A stretch of DNA of 64,000 nucleotides from assembly GCA_964531675.1 (NCBI GenBank), contig CAZHFW010000004.1, forward strand, positions 83,822-147,821, read 5' to 3'. Numbering within the stretch: position 1 is the stretch's first letter; every line of letters begins with the position of its first letter. The DNA comes from CAZHFW01 sp964531675. GTDB lineage: Bacteria; Planctomycetota; Phycisphaerae; Phycisphaerales; UBA1924. The notes under the pieces were generated by a model that worked only from the letters and a program-made list of their open reading frames with translations, did not search any database and was not told where the DNA came from. A program made the position numbers and the translations under genes. Shown piece after piece: positions 25,573 to 34,422 of the stretch.

Positions 25573-27126
25573 ATGCCTCGTGGACTTTCCAGCCAAGTTC
25601 GCGTCGTGATCGCGTCGGGCCTGCTCGCTGCAGCCGGAGCGATCTGCCAAGCTCAAACCACCGTTGACGAGGGCTTCACGTATCAAGGGAGGCTCAGCGA
25701 AGACGGTTCCCTGGCGACCGGTACGTACGACTTCCGGTTCCAGCTCTTCAGCACGGATACCGGCGGCGCGATCCTCTCCCAGTTCGACGTCGCGGACCTC
25801 GGGGTGACAAGCGGACTCTTTCAGACCAAGGTCTTCTTCGGCAAGTTCATCAAGACCACCGAGAAGCGCTGGATGCAGGTCCTTGTGCGGCCCGGCGCGA
25901 GCACCGGCGCGTTCACCGCGCTGGGAGATCGTCAGGAACTCAACGCGGTTCCCTTTGCCACCCGGGCCATCATCCCGCCGACGATGCAGGAGGTCTTCAA
26001 CGCCTCGAGCTTCCCGACTGTTGCGGTTGGAGCCACTTCGTTCTGCCTGAATCCGCCCACCTCAAATGACGAGGCGTTCCGCATCTTCAAGGGCTTCGGC
26101 GCGATCGGCTCGGGCCAGGTGGCGCCGGGATCGCTCCGGACGTTCAACGGCACCCTCGACACCCTCGCGACGGGATTCCTCGGACCGGTGACCAATGGTC
26201 TGGGCGCCGGTGATGGCCTGGCGCTGTGGGATCTCGGAGGAGCCACCGGATCCGGCGTGGCGCGATCGCTTGCCTACATCGGGCCCGGCCCGCAGAGCTC
26301 CGGCGGTCAGCTTGCACTCTCCCGCGACACCGCTGGGAACCTCGGCGTGCTCATCCAAGGCAACGCTGCGGGCGGATCTCCGAAGCTCACGCTGACCAAC
26401 GGCGCGTCGGCCATTCTCCTCGACCCCGGCGCTTCCAGCGCCACCTCGAAGGTCGTGCTTCCGATCGACGCAATCCAGCGCGAAGAGATCCAGGATGAGC
26501 CCGGCGTCGCGAACGCAACCCAGTCCGGATCGGTCGCGGTTGGTCTGGCCATGGCGGCGGCGCACTCGGCGTCCATCACCGCGCCCGCGGACGGGTTCGT
26601 CATGGTCATCGCGTCCGGACGTGCCACGGTCAACCACGTGACGGGCACCGCCACGTCGCTGGTCTACGGCGTCTCCATCTCACCAACCTCCGTCGGCGCG
26701 ACGCAGCAGCAGGCCATCACGATCCCCGCGTCCGCTCCCACGGGTTCCTACGTCATCCCGTGCTCGACGCACGCCATCTTCTCGGTCGCGAGTGGCGCGT
26801 CGACGTTCTTCCTCAATGCGCAGCGGAGTGGCGGCGGCGCATCAAGCGCCACGCTCAGCCTGGTCACGCAGTCGTGCGTGTACTTCCCGACCAAGTACGG
26901 CTCGATCACCGCACCCCGCCCGGCTGCGCCCGGGACTCCCCCGATGCGCGGGCCGTTGACCGACGCGGAGCTCCAGGACTCCGTCGCCGGCGCTGCCGCG
27001 GCGAACCAGGACCGCATCGGACGCGAACTGGCCGAGATGAGGCAAAGGCTCGCCGAACTGGAGGCCGAGCTGGCCCGACGTCAGGCCCCGGCGCTCCGGA
27101 CCGCCGGCTCCGAGGGGGTGCGCTGA
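25573..27126 (+). CDS. Secreted beta-rich protein with C-terminal coiled coil
   Basis: The 517-residue protein starts at ATG 25573 (AGGGAGAAG seven to eight bases upstream) with a signal peptide ending CQAQ. Residues 30-130 match a domain seen in many exported bacterial proteins: GFTYQGRLSEDG, GTYDFRFQLFST, VTSGLFQTKVFFG, RWMQVLVRPG, LNAVPFATRA. The middle (130-430) is beta-rich and unassigned. A C-terminal amphipathic coiled coil (about 470-510; RIGRELAEMRQRLAELEAEL) suggests oligomerisation, as in tail-fibre-like or stalk proteins. It carries no dockerin itself. Its TGA overlaps the ATG of the next gene (ATGA at 27123-27128 region), so the two are translationally coupled and may act together. 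The roughly 200-base leader has GC hairpins but no recognised switch. Confidence 0.8.
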   Translation: MPRGLSSQVRVVIASGLLAAAGAICQAQTTVDEGFTYQGRLSEDGSLATGTYDFRFQLFSTDTGGAILSQFDVADLGVTSGLFQTKVFFGKFIKTTEKRWMQVLVRPGASTGAFTALGDRQELNAVPFATRAIIPPTMQEVFNASSFPTVAVGATSFCLNPPTSNDEAFRIFKGFGAIGSGQVAPGSLRTFNGTLDTLATGFLGPVTNGLGAGDGLALWDLGGATGSGVARSLAYIGPGPQSSGGQLALSRDTAGNLGVLIQGNAAGGSPKLTLTNGASAILLDPGASSATSKVVLPIDAIQREEIQDEPGVANATQSGSVAVGLAMAAAHSASITAPADGFVMVIASGRATVNHVTGTATSLVYGVSISPTSVGATQQQAITIPASAPTGSYVIPCSTHAIFSVASGASTFFLNAQRSGGGASSATLSLVTQSCVYFPTKYGSITAPRPAAPGTPPMRGPLTDAELQDSVAGAAAANQDRIGRELAEMRQRLAELEAELARRQAPALRTAGSEGVR

Positions 27127-27518
27127 TGCGAGGAATGCACTTCTTCATCCACGTCGCGGTCGCGATGTCGGCGCCGGCCGCGGGCGCTCAGGTCTTCTCG
27201 CTCACGTGGACCACCCTGGATCCCGCGGGAACGCTCGCTGCGTCAGGGGGGAGCTTTGAGATCTCCGCGACCGCCGGCCAGGTCGATGGCGTTTCCCCGA
27301 GCTTTGCCACACCCTGGAACCTCAGGCCCGGGTTTTGGGGTGGAGACCCGGTGTGCCTGGCCGATCGCAATGGCGACGCGGTCGTCGACCTCCTGGACTT
27401 CTTCAGCTTCTTCGGATGCTGGGACGCCAGCAGCCTGTGCGCCGACATCGATGGGAGCGGGCTGGTTGACCTCTCCGACTTCTTCGCGTTCTTCAACGCC
27501 TGGGATCAGTTCTGTTGA
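27126..27518 (+). CDS. Small secreted dockerin protein coupled to the coiled-coil protein
   Basis: The 130-residue protein starts at ATG 27126, overlapping the stop of the upstream gene by one base. The signal peptide ends AAGAQ. Residues 22-75 match a short motif domain found in many exported proteins (SLTWTTLDPAGT, SGGSFEISATAGQVDG, LRPGFWGGDP). The remainder is a dockerin: CLADRNGDAVVDLLDFFSFF, a linker with a Cys pair (GCWDASSLCAD) and DLSDFFAFFNAWDQFC. The terminus is FC rather than GC. Its small size and coupling suggest it is an adaptor or attachment subunit for the coiled-coil protein; this is inference. Confidence 0.85.
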   Translation: MRGMHFFIHVAVAMSAPAAGAQVFSLTWTTLDPAGTLAASGGSFEISATAGQVDGVSPSFATPWNLRPGFWGGDPVCLADRNGDAVVDLLDFFSFFGCWDASSLCADIDGSGLVDLSDFFAFFNAWDQFC

Positions 27519-27653
27519 GGCTGGCCAGGGTCGCCCCCGGGGAAGCGTCGAGAGATTGAGCCTGGAAGACTGGGGGCTTTGTGTTTTGGGGCTGGTACGC
27601 GTTTGGTTCGGGATTGTTACCAGACGTTTGGATGATTGGATGTGGATATCCGC

Positions 27654-27682
27654 TTGCGTGGGCTGAAGGGCAGGGTTAGTCT
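27654..27682 (+). promoter_or_regulatory. Candidate sigma70-like promoter of the metalloprotease gene
   Basis: TTGCGT (27654-27659), a 17-base spacer and TAGTCT (27677-27682) lie in an AT-richer stretch about 115 bases before the start at 27798. The match is partial. Confidence 0.3.
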
Positions 27683-27797
27683 GGCACGACGAGTAGTGCA
27701 GCTGCCGGGCTTTCACATCGGACGTCGACCGGTGTGACTGGCATCGAAGCGGTGGGGCCGGCGACCGCTGCGCGACTCGCGAGAAGAGGTGCTGAGG

Positions 27798-30518
27798 ATG
27801 AATCGCAATTTGCTGCGCGGCGCACGTTTGTGCGCCCTTGGTCTTGTTGCCCTCGCGGGCGTCGCGTTCAACGCGATGGCTGAGAACCAGAAGATTCAGG
27901 GCGTCTGGACGACGCTCGATCAGATCGCGGCCGACGACGTCGCGGCCGAACCCTGGGTCCGCCCCATGCGGTACCACGCGTTCGAGCTGGACTACACCGC
28001 GGCCCGCGCCCTGCTCAATCAGGCGCCCATGGAGCGCACCGCAGCGGCCCAGACCAACCCGCTCAAGGTTCAGGTCCCGCTGCCCGACGGCACCTACGCG
28101 GCCTTCAACTTCGTTGAGGCCCCGATCATGGAGCCCGCGCTCCAGGCCGAGAACCCGGACCTGCGCACCTACATCGGAACGCTCGATGGTGACTCGGGCG
28201 TGTGGGGCCGCTTCGACCTCACGCCCCTGGGCTTCCACGGCATGATCTTCACGCCCGAGGGAACGATCTTCATCGATCCCTACAGCAAGGGCAACAACCG
28301 CCTGCACACGTCGTACTTCCGCGACGACCTGCCGCGCACCAAGAACTGGGCCTGCTGGTTCGACAGCAACATCGATGCGATGGTGCCCAAGAATCTCCGC
28401 GGGAACAACGCTGCTCCGGGCAACAACCCGGGCGGCACCGAAGCCTCGGGCACGACCCTCCGCACCTACCGCCTGGCTCTGGCCTGCACCGGTGAGTACG
28501 CCGCGTTCTACGGCGGCACGGTCTCGGGCGCCTCGGCCGGCATGACCACCACCGTCAACCGCGTCGTCGGCGTCTACGAGAAGGATGTCGCGATCCGCAT
28601 GGTGCTGGTCGCCAACAACTTCACCCAGCTCGTCTACACCAACGCGACCACCGACCCCTACACCAACACCAACGGCTCCACCATGCTGGGCCAGAACATC
28701 TCCACCTGCAACTCCAAGATCGGCAGCGCCAACTACGACATCGGCCACGTCGTCTCCACCGGCGGCGGCGGCGTCGCCTACCTCGGCGTCGTCTGCACCT
28801 CCAACAAGGGCGGCGGCGTGACCGGCTCCCCCTCGCCCACCGGCGACGCCTTCGACATCGACTACGTCGCCCACGAAATGGGCCACCAGTTCGGCGGCAA
28901 CCACACCTTCAACAGCTCCACCGGCTCCTGCGGCGGCGGCAACCGCAACGCGTCCACCGCCACCGAGCAGGGCTCGGGCTCCACGATCATGGCCTACGCC
29001 GGGATCTGCGGCACCGACGACCTCCAGGCCCACTCCGATCCCTACTTCTACTCCACCAGCCTCGACGAGATCATCGCCTACTCCACCGCCAGCTCTGGCA
29101 ACACCTGCGCCGTGCAGACCGCCACGGGCAATGGCATCCCGACCGTCAACGCCGGTCCGGACTACACCATCCCCAAGGGCACGCAGTTCGCCCTGACCCC
29201 CGCGTCGTACTCCGACCCGGACTCTGCGGACATTCCCAACCTGACCTTCACCTGGGAAGAGCGCGACCTGGGCGCTTCGACCACCATCACCACCGCGGAT
29301 AACGGCTCGAGCCCCATCATCCGCCCGACCAATCCCACGTCCAGCCCGACGATGGTCTTCCCGGTCATCACCAACTACACCTCGGCGACGCTCCGCACCG
29401 GCGACCGTCTGCCCAACACCACTCGCACGATGAACTTCCGCTGCGTCATCCGTGACAATCGCGCCGGCGGCGGCGGCGTCAACTGGGATGACATGCAGGT
29501 CAACGTGAACTCGACCGTCGGGCCGTTCGTCTGCAACACGCCCACGGGTTCGCCCTACACCGGCGGCTCGCAGGTCACCCTGACCTGGAACGTCGCGGGC
29601 ACCAACGCCGCGCCCATCAACTGCGCCAACGTCAAGATCTCCATGTCCGCCAACAACGGCGCGACCTTCCCCTACGTGCTCGTCGCCAGCACCGCCAACG
29701 ACGGCTCCGAAGTCGTCACGCTCCCCAACATCGCGGTCACCACGGGCCAGGGTCGCTTCAAGGTTGAGGCGATCGGCAACATCTTCTTCGACGTCTCCAA
29801 CACCGCCTTCGGCATCACCGCCGCCACCGTTCCCGCGGCGCCCACCGGCGTCACCGCCTCTCCGGGCACCATCTGCCCCGGCGGCAACTCCACCCTCTCG
29901 GGCACCGTCCCCAGCGGCGTGACCATCGACTGGTTCACCGGCTCCTGCGGCGGCACGCTGGTTGGCACCGGAACCTCCATCATCGTAAGCCCGGCCTCCT
30001 CTACCACCTACTACGCCCGCGCTCGCAACACCACCTCAGGCCTGGTGAGCGCCACCTGCACCACCACGTCCGTCAACGTCGGCGTCCTGCCCTCTTCGCC
30101 CACCCTCGCCTCGGTTGATCGTGACGGCTTCTGCGCCGGCGACTCGGGCACCATCTCCCTCTCGGCCTCCGGCGGCTCCGGCACCACCCTCAACTGGTAC
30201 TCCGGCTCCTGCGGCGGCACCTTCGTCGGCAGCGGCAACCCGCTCGTCATCGCCTCTCCGGACTTCAGCACCACCTACTACGCCCGCTGGTCCACCAGCT
30301 GCGGCAACTCCGACTGCGCCTCGGTTGACGTCCGTGTCAGCATGGCCGACGTCTCCGGGCCTGACGGCGTGCCGGACGGCGTCTCCGACCTGACCGACTT
30401 CTTCGACTTCCTCTCCTGGTTCGACCAGTCCGATCCGCGTGCGGACATCGACGGCAACCCCGGCGTTGACCTCGGTGACTTCTTCCTCTTCCTGGGCGAC
30501 TTCGACGTCGGCTGCTGA
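27798..30518 (+). CDS. M12-type zinc metalloprotease with Ig-like domains and GC-type dockerin
   Basis: The 906-residue protein starts at ATG 27798, since AGAAGAGG ends eight bases upstream; an in-frame GTG at 27789 overlaps that site. The signal peptide ends NAMAE. A propeptide-like region (about 30-215) precedes a reprolysin/M12-type catalytic domain with HEMGHQFGGNH (about 359-369, HExxHxxGxxH) and a Met-turn STIMAYAGIC. Later regions are beta-rich, with two Ig-like repeats of the CGGTxVGTG...TTYYARAR type (about 680-845) and paired cysteines. The dockerin (about 850-906) has an insertion in the first loop (GPDGVPDGVSDLTDFF), lacks the usual leading Cys, and ends DLGDFFLFLGDFDVGC. It is a secreted endopeptidase; substrates are unknown. 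Confidence 0.9.
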   Translation: MNRNLLRGARLCALGLVALAGVAFNAMAENQKIQGVWTTLDQIAADDVAAEPWVRPMRYHAFELDYTAARALLNQAPMERTAAAQTNPLKVQVPLPDGTYAAFNFVEAPIMEPALQAENPDLRTYIGTLDGDSGVWGRFDLTPLGFHGMIFTPEGTIFIDPYSKGNNRLHTSYFRDDLPRTKNWACWFDSNIDAMVPKNLRGNNAAPGNNPGGTEASGTTLRTYRLALACTGEYAAFYGGTVSGASAGMTTTVNRVVGVYEKDVAIRMVLVANNFTQLVYTNATTDPYTNTNGSTMLGQNISTCNSKIGSANYDIGHVVSTGGGGVAYLGVVCTSNKGGGVTGSPSPTGDAFDIDYVAHEMGHQFGGNHTFNSSTGSCGGGNRNASTATEQGSGSTIMAYAGICGTDDLQAHSDPYFYSTSLDEIIAYSTASSGNTCAVQTATGNGIPTVNAGPDYTIPKGTQFALTPASYSDPDSADIPNLTFTWEERDLGASTTITTADNGSSPIIRPTNPTSSPTMVFPVITNYTSATLRTGDRLPNTTRTMNFRCVIRDNRAGGGGVNWDDMQVNVNSTVGPFVCNTPTGSPYTGGSQVTLTWNVAGTNAAPINCANVKISMSANNGATFPYVLVASTANDGSEVVTLPNIAVTTGQGRFKVEAIGNIFFDVSNTAFGITAATVPAAPTGVTASPGTICPGGNSTLSGTVPSGVTIDWFTGSCGGTLVGTGTSIIVSPASSTTYYARARNTTSGLVSATCTTTSVNVGVLPSSPTLASVDRDGFCAGDSGTISLSASGGSGTTLNWYSGSCGGTFVGSGNPLVIASPDFSTTYYARWSTSCGNSDCASVDVRVSMADVSGPDGVPDGVSDLTDFFDFLSWFDQSDPRADIDGNPGVDLGDFFLFLGDFDVGC

Positions 30519-30545
30519 TCCTTTCCCTTCATCCTGATTTCACGC

Positions 30546-30580
30546 AGGGCCCGGGCCAACACCCGGGCCCTTTTGTTTTT
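30546..30580 (+). terminator. Strong intrinsic terminator after the metalloprotease gene
   Basis: AGGGCCCGGG (30546-30555) pairs with CCCGGGCCCT (30562-30571), with a six-base loop and the tail TTTTGTTTTT, 27 bases after the stop. Confidence 0.92.
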
Positions 30581-30620
30581 CCGCCCTACACTCCGCCAGC
30601 ACCCCTCCTTGGAACCGGTC

Positions 30621-31508
30621 ATGCCCGCGCGCACCCTGAACGCTGCTGTCTCCTTCCAAGGTGTCGGCCTTTTCACCGCAGCACCCGCACAGCTCACGAT
30701 CGAGCCCGCACCCGCCAGCTCGGGGGTGCGCTTCATTCGACTCGATGCGCCCCACGCCGGCGAGCTCCCCGCACAAGTCGCCTCCGTCGCGCCCCCCGGG
30801 GTCGGGCCGCTGGCCAAGCTTCCCTCGCGCAACACGGTCCTGCTGGCGCCGCCCGCGTGCTTTGTCGCGACCATCGAACACGTCATGTCCGCGCTGTCGG
30901 GCCTGGGCGTCTTCGACGCGGTGGTGAGGATCGCCGGGCCCGAGGTTCCGATCCTCGATGGCTCATCCCTGGACTTCGCCCGCGCCTTGCACGAGGCGAG
31001 CACCTCCGCTCCATCAGCGCCGGAACCCCTGGTGCTGCGCGACCCCGTCTCGGTCAGCGACGGCAAGGGCGCGATCGCGACCGCAACCCCGCGGGCCACG
31101 CCCGGCGCGAGCTTTGCGTACCGCCTGGACTACACCGCTGTCGTCCCCGGTTTCCAGCAGACCGCATCCTGGGACGCAGGCTCTCCCGACGCTGCCGAGC
31201 GGTACCTCACACAGATCGCCCCGGCACGAACCTTCTGCCTGCTCGCGGAGGCTCAGGCCCTCCGCGCCGCTGGGCTTTTCGCGCACATCACGCCGCGGGA
31301 GATGCTCGTTCTTGGTCCGGACGCCAAGCCCATCGACAACAGCTTCCGCTTTGCCGACGAGCCAGCCCGCCACAAACTCCTGGACCTGATCGGGGATGTG
31401 GCCCTGCTCGGCCGCCCGATTCAGGCGGACATCGTCTCGGACAAGGGCGGCCACGCCCTGACCGCGGAGCTTTGTCGGGCCATCCTGAAGGCGACCGGCC
31501 GTCCCTGA
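30621..31508 (+). CDS. lpxC: UDP-3-O-acyl-N-acetylglucosamine deacetylase
   Basis: The 295-residue enzyme catalyses the committed step of lipid A synthesis, a Zn-dependent deacetylation. Family motifs are present: the N-terminal FQGVGLFT, the zinc ligand His in TIEHVMSALSGLGV (about 86), ILDGSS, the HKLLDLIGD pair of ligands (about 250-258) and the catalytic KGGHALTAELCRA near the C-terminus. ATG 30621 gives the standard N-terminus (TLNAAVSFQGVG); the longer frame upstream runs into the terminator of the previous gene. It is transcribed towards the lpxD-skp-bamA cluster but on the opposite strand, so it is not in their operon. Confidence 0.95.
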   Translation: MPARTLNAAVSFQGVGLFTAAPAQLTIEPAPASSGVRFIRLDAPHAGELPAQVASVAPPGVGPLAKLPSRNTVLLAPPACFVATIEHVMSALSGLGVFDAVVRIAGPEVPILDGSSLDFARALHEASTSAPSAPEPLVLRDPVSVSDGKGAIATATPRATPGASFAYRLDYTAVVPGFQQTASWDAGSPDAAERYLTQIAPARTFCLLAEAQALRAAGLFAHITPREMLVLGPDAKPIDNSFRFADEPARHKLLDLIGDVALLGRPIQADIVSDKGGHALTAELCRAILKATGRP

Positions 31509-31670
31509 CACCCCTCCAGCACCCAAAAAAGCGGCCAAAGTCTGTGGTTTCCCGCGCCGGAGCCGGATCTGATCCGGTTCTCGTGCGTTGAACCTGATGC
31601 ATCCATTGGGCCGGGTCGGCCGATACTCACTGGCGGATCTTCCCGTTCGGGACACTCCGGTCCGCTGACT

Positions 31671-31694
31671 GATGGTCTGAGCGATGGTCTGAGC
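31671..31694. repeat. Perfect 12-base tandem duplication
   Basis: GATGGTCTGAGC is repeated head to tail (31671-31682 and 31683-31694), just before the pseudopilin start. Confidence 0.8.
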
Positions 31695-31701
31695 AACAGG
31701 G

Positions 31702-32394
31702 GTGACAGGATTGCAGCGAGCTCGTTCCAGCATCTCGGTCCGTGGCTTCACGCTCATCGAGCTGCTGGTGGTCATCAGCATCGTCGCGCTGCTCATTGGC
31801 ATTCTCGTCCCCACGATCAGCTCGTCGCGGGAAACCGCCCGCCGCACCAAGTGCCTGGTGAACCTTCGCTCACTCGGGCAGGCGATGCAGCTCTACATGC
31901 AGTCCGAAGGCCGGGACCTGCTCCCGAACACGCGTCCCCTTGCGGGCGATGAGGAGATCCCGGGCGACCTGACGCTCACGGACGTCCTCTCGACGTACGT
32001 GGACGCCCCCAAGCCCCGCAGGGAAGGCGAGGACTTCATCGTCGTCGAGCCCTATCGGTGCCCTTCGGACACGCAGTTCGTGAAGGGCCAGACCGTGTCC
32101 ATGGCGACCGGCACGAGCTACGAGTACGGCGCCGGCTTGGCGATGACCGCGGCCCAGACAGCTCTGAACCGCGATCCCAGGCTCTGCGTGACCAACGCGC
32201 TGAATGCAAGGCCCGATTGGCCGGTTCTCTACGACTCTGGTGATTGGCACAATCTCCGCGCCGGGGGCAAGGTGAAGCGGAACGCAACGTTCATGGGCGA
32301 CTGGCACTGCGACTGGATGCCCTTCGTGCCGTCCTGGAAACTCGGCGACTTCTGGACAGAGGTCGTCGGGTGCCTGATGCAGAACAAGACCTGA
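31702..32394 (+). CDS. Pseudopilin-like protein (type II secretion/type IV pilus family)
   Basis: The 230-residue protein has the prepilin peptidase site and hydrophobic stem RGFTLIELLVVISIVALLIG (14-33), with cleavage expected after Gly15 and methylation of the new N-terminal Phe. The helix continues to a conserved RRTKCLVNLRSLGQAMQLYM segment (about 52-71), typical of planctomycete pseudopilins. The C-terminal part has HNLRAGGKVKRNATFMGDWH, which resembles the H...DGH end motif of that group in altered form. The start is uncertain: GTG 31702 or TTG 31711; neither has a textbook ribosome-binding site. The next gene begins nine bases after its stop. Confidence 0.87.
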   Translation: MTGLQRARSSISVRGFTLIELLVVISIVALLIGILVPTISSSRETARRTKCLVNLRSLGQAMQLYMQSEGRDLLPNTRPLAGDEEIPGDLTLTDVLSTYVDAPKPRREGEDFIVVEPYRCPSDTQFVKGQTVSMATGTSYEYGAGLAMTAAQTALNRDPRLCVTNALNARPDWPVLYDSGDWHNLRAGGKVKRNATFMGDWHCDWMPFVPSWKLGDFWTEVVGCLMQNKT

Positions 32395-32403
32395 GGAAGT
32401 ACG

Positions 32404-33237
32404 TTGGAGCACGCCGGCACACAACTCCCGAGTCTGGTCGACGAGTCGATGCTCGCCCCGGCCGCTGCTGCGCCCAGGAAGCCCGGTCCCCGCGAACGGA
32501 TCAGGAAGTGGTGGGGAGCGAAGGTCGCGACCCCCGAGCTCCGCGCCCGCACGATGAAGCGTGTGCGGATCGCGGGTGTGTTGCTGCTGGTCGGCGCATC
32601 GGTCGGCGCGTACTTCGTGCTGCGCCCGCGCCCGATGCCCGATTACGAGAATGACCCGCTCAACGAGATCTTCGACTACACGCTTCTCTCCGAGGAGTTC
32701 AATCGTCTTCCCGTCGAGAAGCGCATCGAGCTGGTCAGCGCGATCATCGCCCGCATGAAGAAGATGGACTCGGGCGATTCGACGCTGCTCGCCGCGTTCG
32801 CCGCGGGCATCATGGGCTCCGCCCGCGAACAGCTCGAGAAGAACGCGTCGAGGCTCGCGATCGACCTCTGGGACAAGTACGCCGACGACTACTCGAAGGT
32901 AAAAGGCCCCGAGCGCGAGGCCTACCTGGACAAGACGTTCATCGAGTTCCAGAAGACGATGGAGATGATGGGCGGGCAGCCCCGCGACATTTCCGATGAG
33001 GATCGCCTCAAGGAAGGTCAGCGCCAGGCCAAGCGCGACATGGAGCGCATGAACGATCCCAAGCGTGCGCCCAACGCGCGTCAGATGGCGACCATGTTCG
33101 TCATCATGGACCGCCAGATCGGCTCGCATGCCGCGGGCAACGAGCGTGCCCGCGGGATGCAGCTCATGCGCGACATGACCCGCCGTCTGCGCGGCCAGGA
33201 TCCCGCGACGGGCAAGCCCGTCAACGGCGGCGGCTGA
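32404..33237 (+). CDS. Single-pass membrane protein of unknown function
   Basis: The 277-residue protein starts at TTG 32404, ten bases after the pseudopilin stop, with AGGAAG overlapping that stop as ribosome-binding site. It has a basic cytoplasmic N-terminus (about 1-54), one TM helix (about 55-74, IAGVLLLVGASVGAYFVL) and an extracytoplasmic, mostly helical, charged domain with EEFNRLPVEKRIELV and repeated Met-Arg-rich helices. I recognise no family. The tight spacing suggests cotranscription with, and perhaps a role beside, the pseudopilin. Confidence 0.75.
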   Translation: MEHAGTQLPSLVDESMLAPAAAAPRKPGPRERIRKWWGAKVATPELRARTMKRVRIAGVLLLVGASVGAYFVLRPRPMPDYENDPLNEIFDYTLLSEEFNRLPVEKRIELVSAIIARMKKMDSGDSTLLAAFAAGIMGSAREQLEKNASRLAIDLWDKYADDYSKVKGPEREAYLDKTFIEFQKTMEMMGGQPRDISDEDRLKEGQRQAKRDMERMNDPKRAPNARQMATMFVIMDRQIGSHAAGNERARGMQLMRDMTRRLRGQDPATGKPVNGGG

Positions 33238-33243
33238 GCATCG

Positions 33244-33276
33244 AAAAAAAGCGCCGCGGTCGTGTGACGCGGCGCT
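33244..33276 (-). terminator. Intrinsic terminator of the bamA-skp-lpxD unit
   Basis: AGCGCCGCG (33250-33258) pairs with CGCGGCGCT (33268-33276), with A7 on the left side (33244-33250), giving a U-tract on the minus strand 40 bases after the lpxD stop. It is also close to the end of the plus-strand gene at 33237. Confidence 0.85.
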
Positions 33277-33315
33277 GGCACAATCAAATGAGATTCGCCC
33301 GAGGTCCGGCGGCGC

Positions 33316-34368
33316 TTAGCGACTCCGGCCTTCGCCGCCCCGCTTGGCGATCCGGCTCAGCACGATGGACTCGCGGAGCCAGTCCTTCATCTCGCGGGCG
33401 GGGATGCCGCCGAGCGTGGCCTTGGGGGGCACATCCTGCATGATTCCGGCGCCGCCCGCGATGCGGGCCAAATGTCCGACGTGGAGCTGGTCCTTGACGC
33501 CGACCTGCCCGCCCATCATGACGCCGTCGCCGATGACAGTGGAGCCGCCGATGCCGCACTGGGCCGCGAACAGACAGGCGCGCCCGATCTGCACGCCGTG
33601 GGCCACCTGCACGAGGTTGTCGAGCTTGGTGCCCGCGCCCACGACCGTGGAGCCGAACTTGGCGCGGTCGATGCAGGAGTTGGCGCCGATCTCGCAACCG
33701 GGCTCGAGGACGACGTTGCCGATGTGCGGGATCTTGACGACGCCCCGGCCGTCGGGACTCGGGCGGAACCCGAAGCCGTCGGCGCCGATGACGACGCCCG
33801 GGTGCAGGACGCAGCCGTCGCCGATCACCGAACGGTCCAGGACGACCACGTTGGGGTGAATCGTGCAACCCCGGCCGATCTTCACGTCGGCGCCGATGTA
33901 CGCCCCGCTGACGAGCACCGTCCCGTCACCGATCGAGACGCCCTTGCGAATGTCGCAGCGCGGTCCGACGCTCACGCCCATCCCGAGCGTGGCTGATGGG
34001 TCCACAATCGAGGAGGGATGCACGCCCGGCGCCTGCGTCGCAGGCGGGGGCGCAAAGAGCTCGAGCACCAGATTCAGCGCCAGATCGGCGTCATCCACCA
34101 TGAGCAGGGCCTTGCGCCCCGGGACCGCTGGGGGATTGAGCCCGCGGCTGACGAGCACCGCCGACGCCTGGGACTTGGTCCAGGCGTCGTAGAACTTGGC
34201 GGACCGCATGAACGTGACGGACCCTTCCTGGCCCTTCTCAAGGGTGCCAAGGCTGGTGATCATCACGTCCCCGGGTCCGATCAGGTCGGCCTTGAGGAAC
34301 TCAGCCAGCGCCGCGGCGGACATGGGAGGCTTGGGCCTCGTTGCCGTCGGAGCGTTTGCGGGTGTCAT
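33316..34368 (-). CDS. lpxD: UDP-3-O-(3-hydroxyacyl)glucosamine N-acyltransferase
   Basis: The 350-residue enzyme adds the second acyl chain to the lipid A precursor from acyl-ACP. It has an N-terminal uridine-binding domain (about 15-115, ending VHPSSIVDPSATLG), a long left-handed beta-helix of hexapeptide repeats (IGDGTVLVSGAYIGADVKIG), GADGFGF (about 197-203), the catalytic His in NLVQVAHGVQIG (about 249), and a C-terminal helix. It is the third gene of a minus-strand cluster after bamA and skp, the usual order in many diderms. A GC hairpin lies between skp and lpxD. Confidence 0.95.
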   Translation of the reverse strand: MTPANAPTATRPKPPMSAAALAEFLKADLIGPGDVMITSLGTLEKGQEGSVTFMRSAKFYDAWTKSQASAVLVSRGLNPPAVPGRKALLMVDDADLALNLVLELFAPPPATQAPGVHPSSIVDPSATLGMGVSVGPRCDIRKGVSIGDGTVLVSGAYIGADVKIGRGCTIHPNVVVLDRSVIGDGCVLHPGVVIGADGFGFRPSPDGRGVVKIPHIGNVVLEPGCEIGANSCIDRAKFGSTVVGAGTKLDNLVQVAHGVQIGRACLFAAQCGIGGSTVIGDGVMMGGQVGVKDQLHVGHLARIAGGAGIMQDVPPKATLGGIPAREMKDWLRESIVLSRIAKRGGEGRSR

Positions 34369-34383
34369 CGGTGCTTCCCCCCA

Positions 34384-34404
34384 CCGGGCGCCGATCGCGC
34401 CCGG
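34384..34404 (-). other. Intercistronic hairpin between skp-like gene and lpxD
   Basis: CCGGGCGC (34384-34391) pairs perfectly with GCGCCCGG (34397-34404), loop CGATC. There is no T-tract, so it is more likely an mRNA structure within the operon than a terminator. Confidence 0.35.
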
Positions 34405-34422
34405 GGTCTGCGGCGTCCGCGC

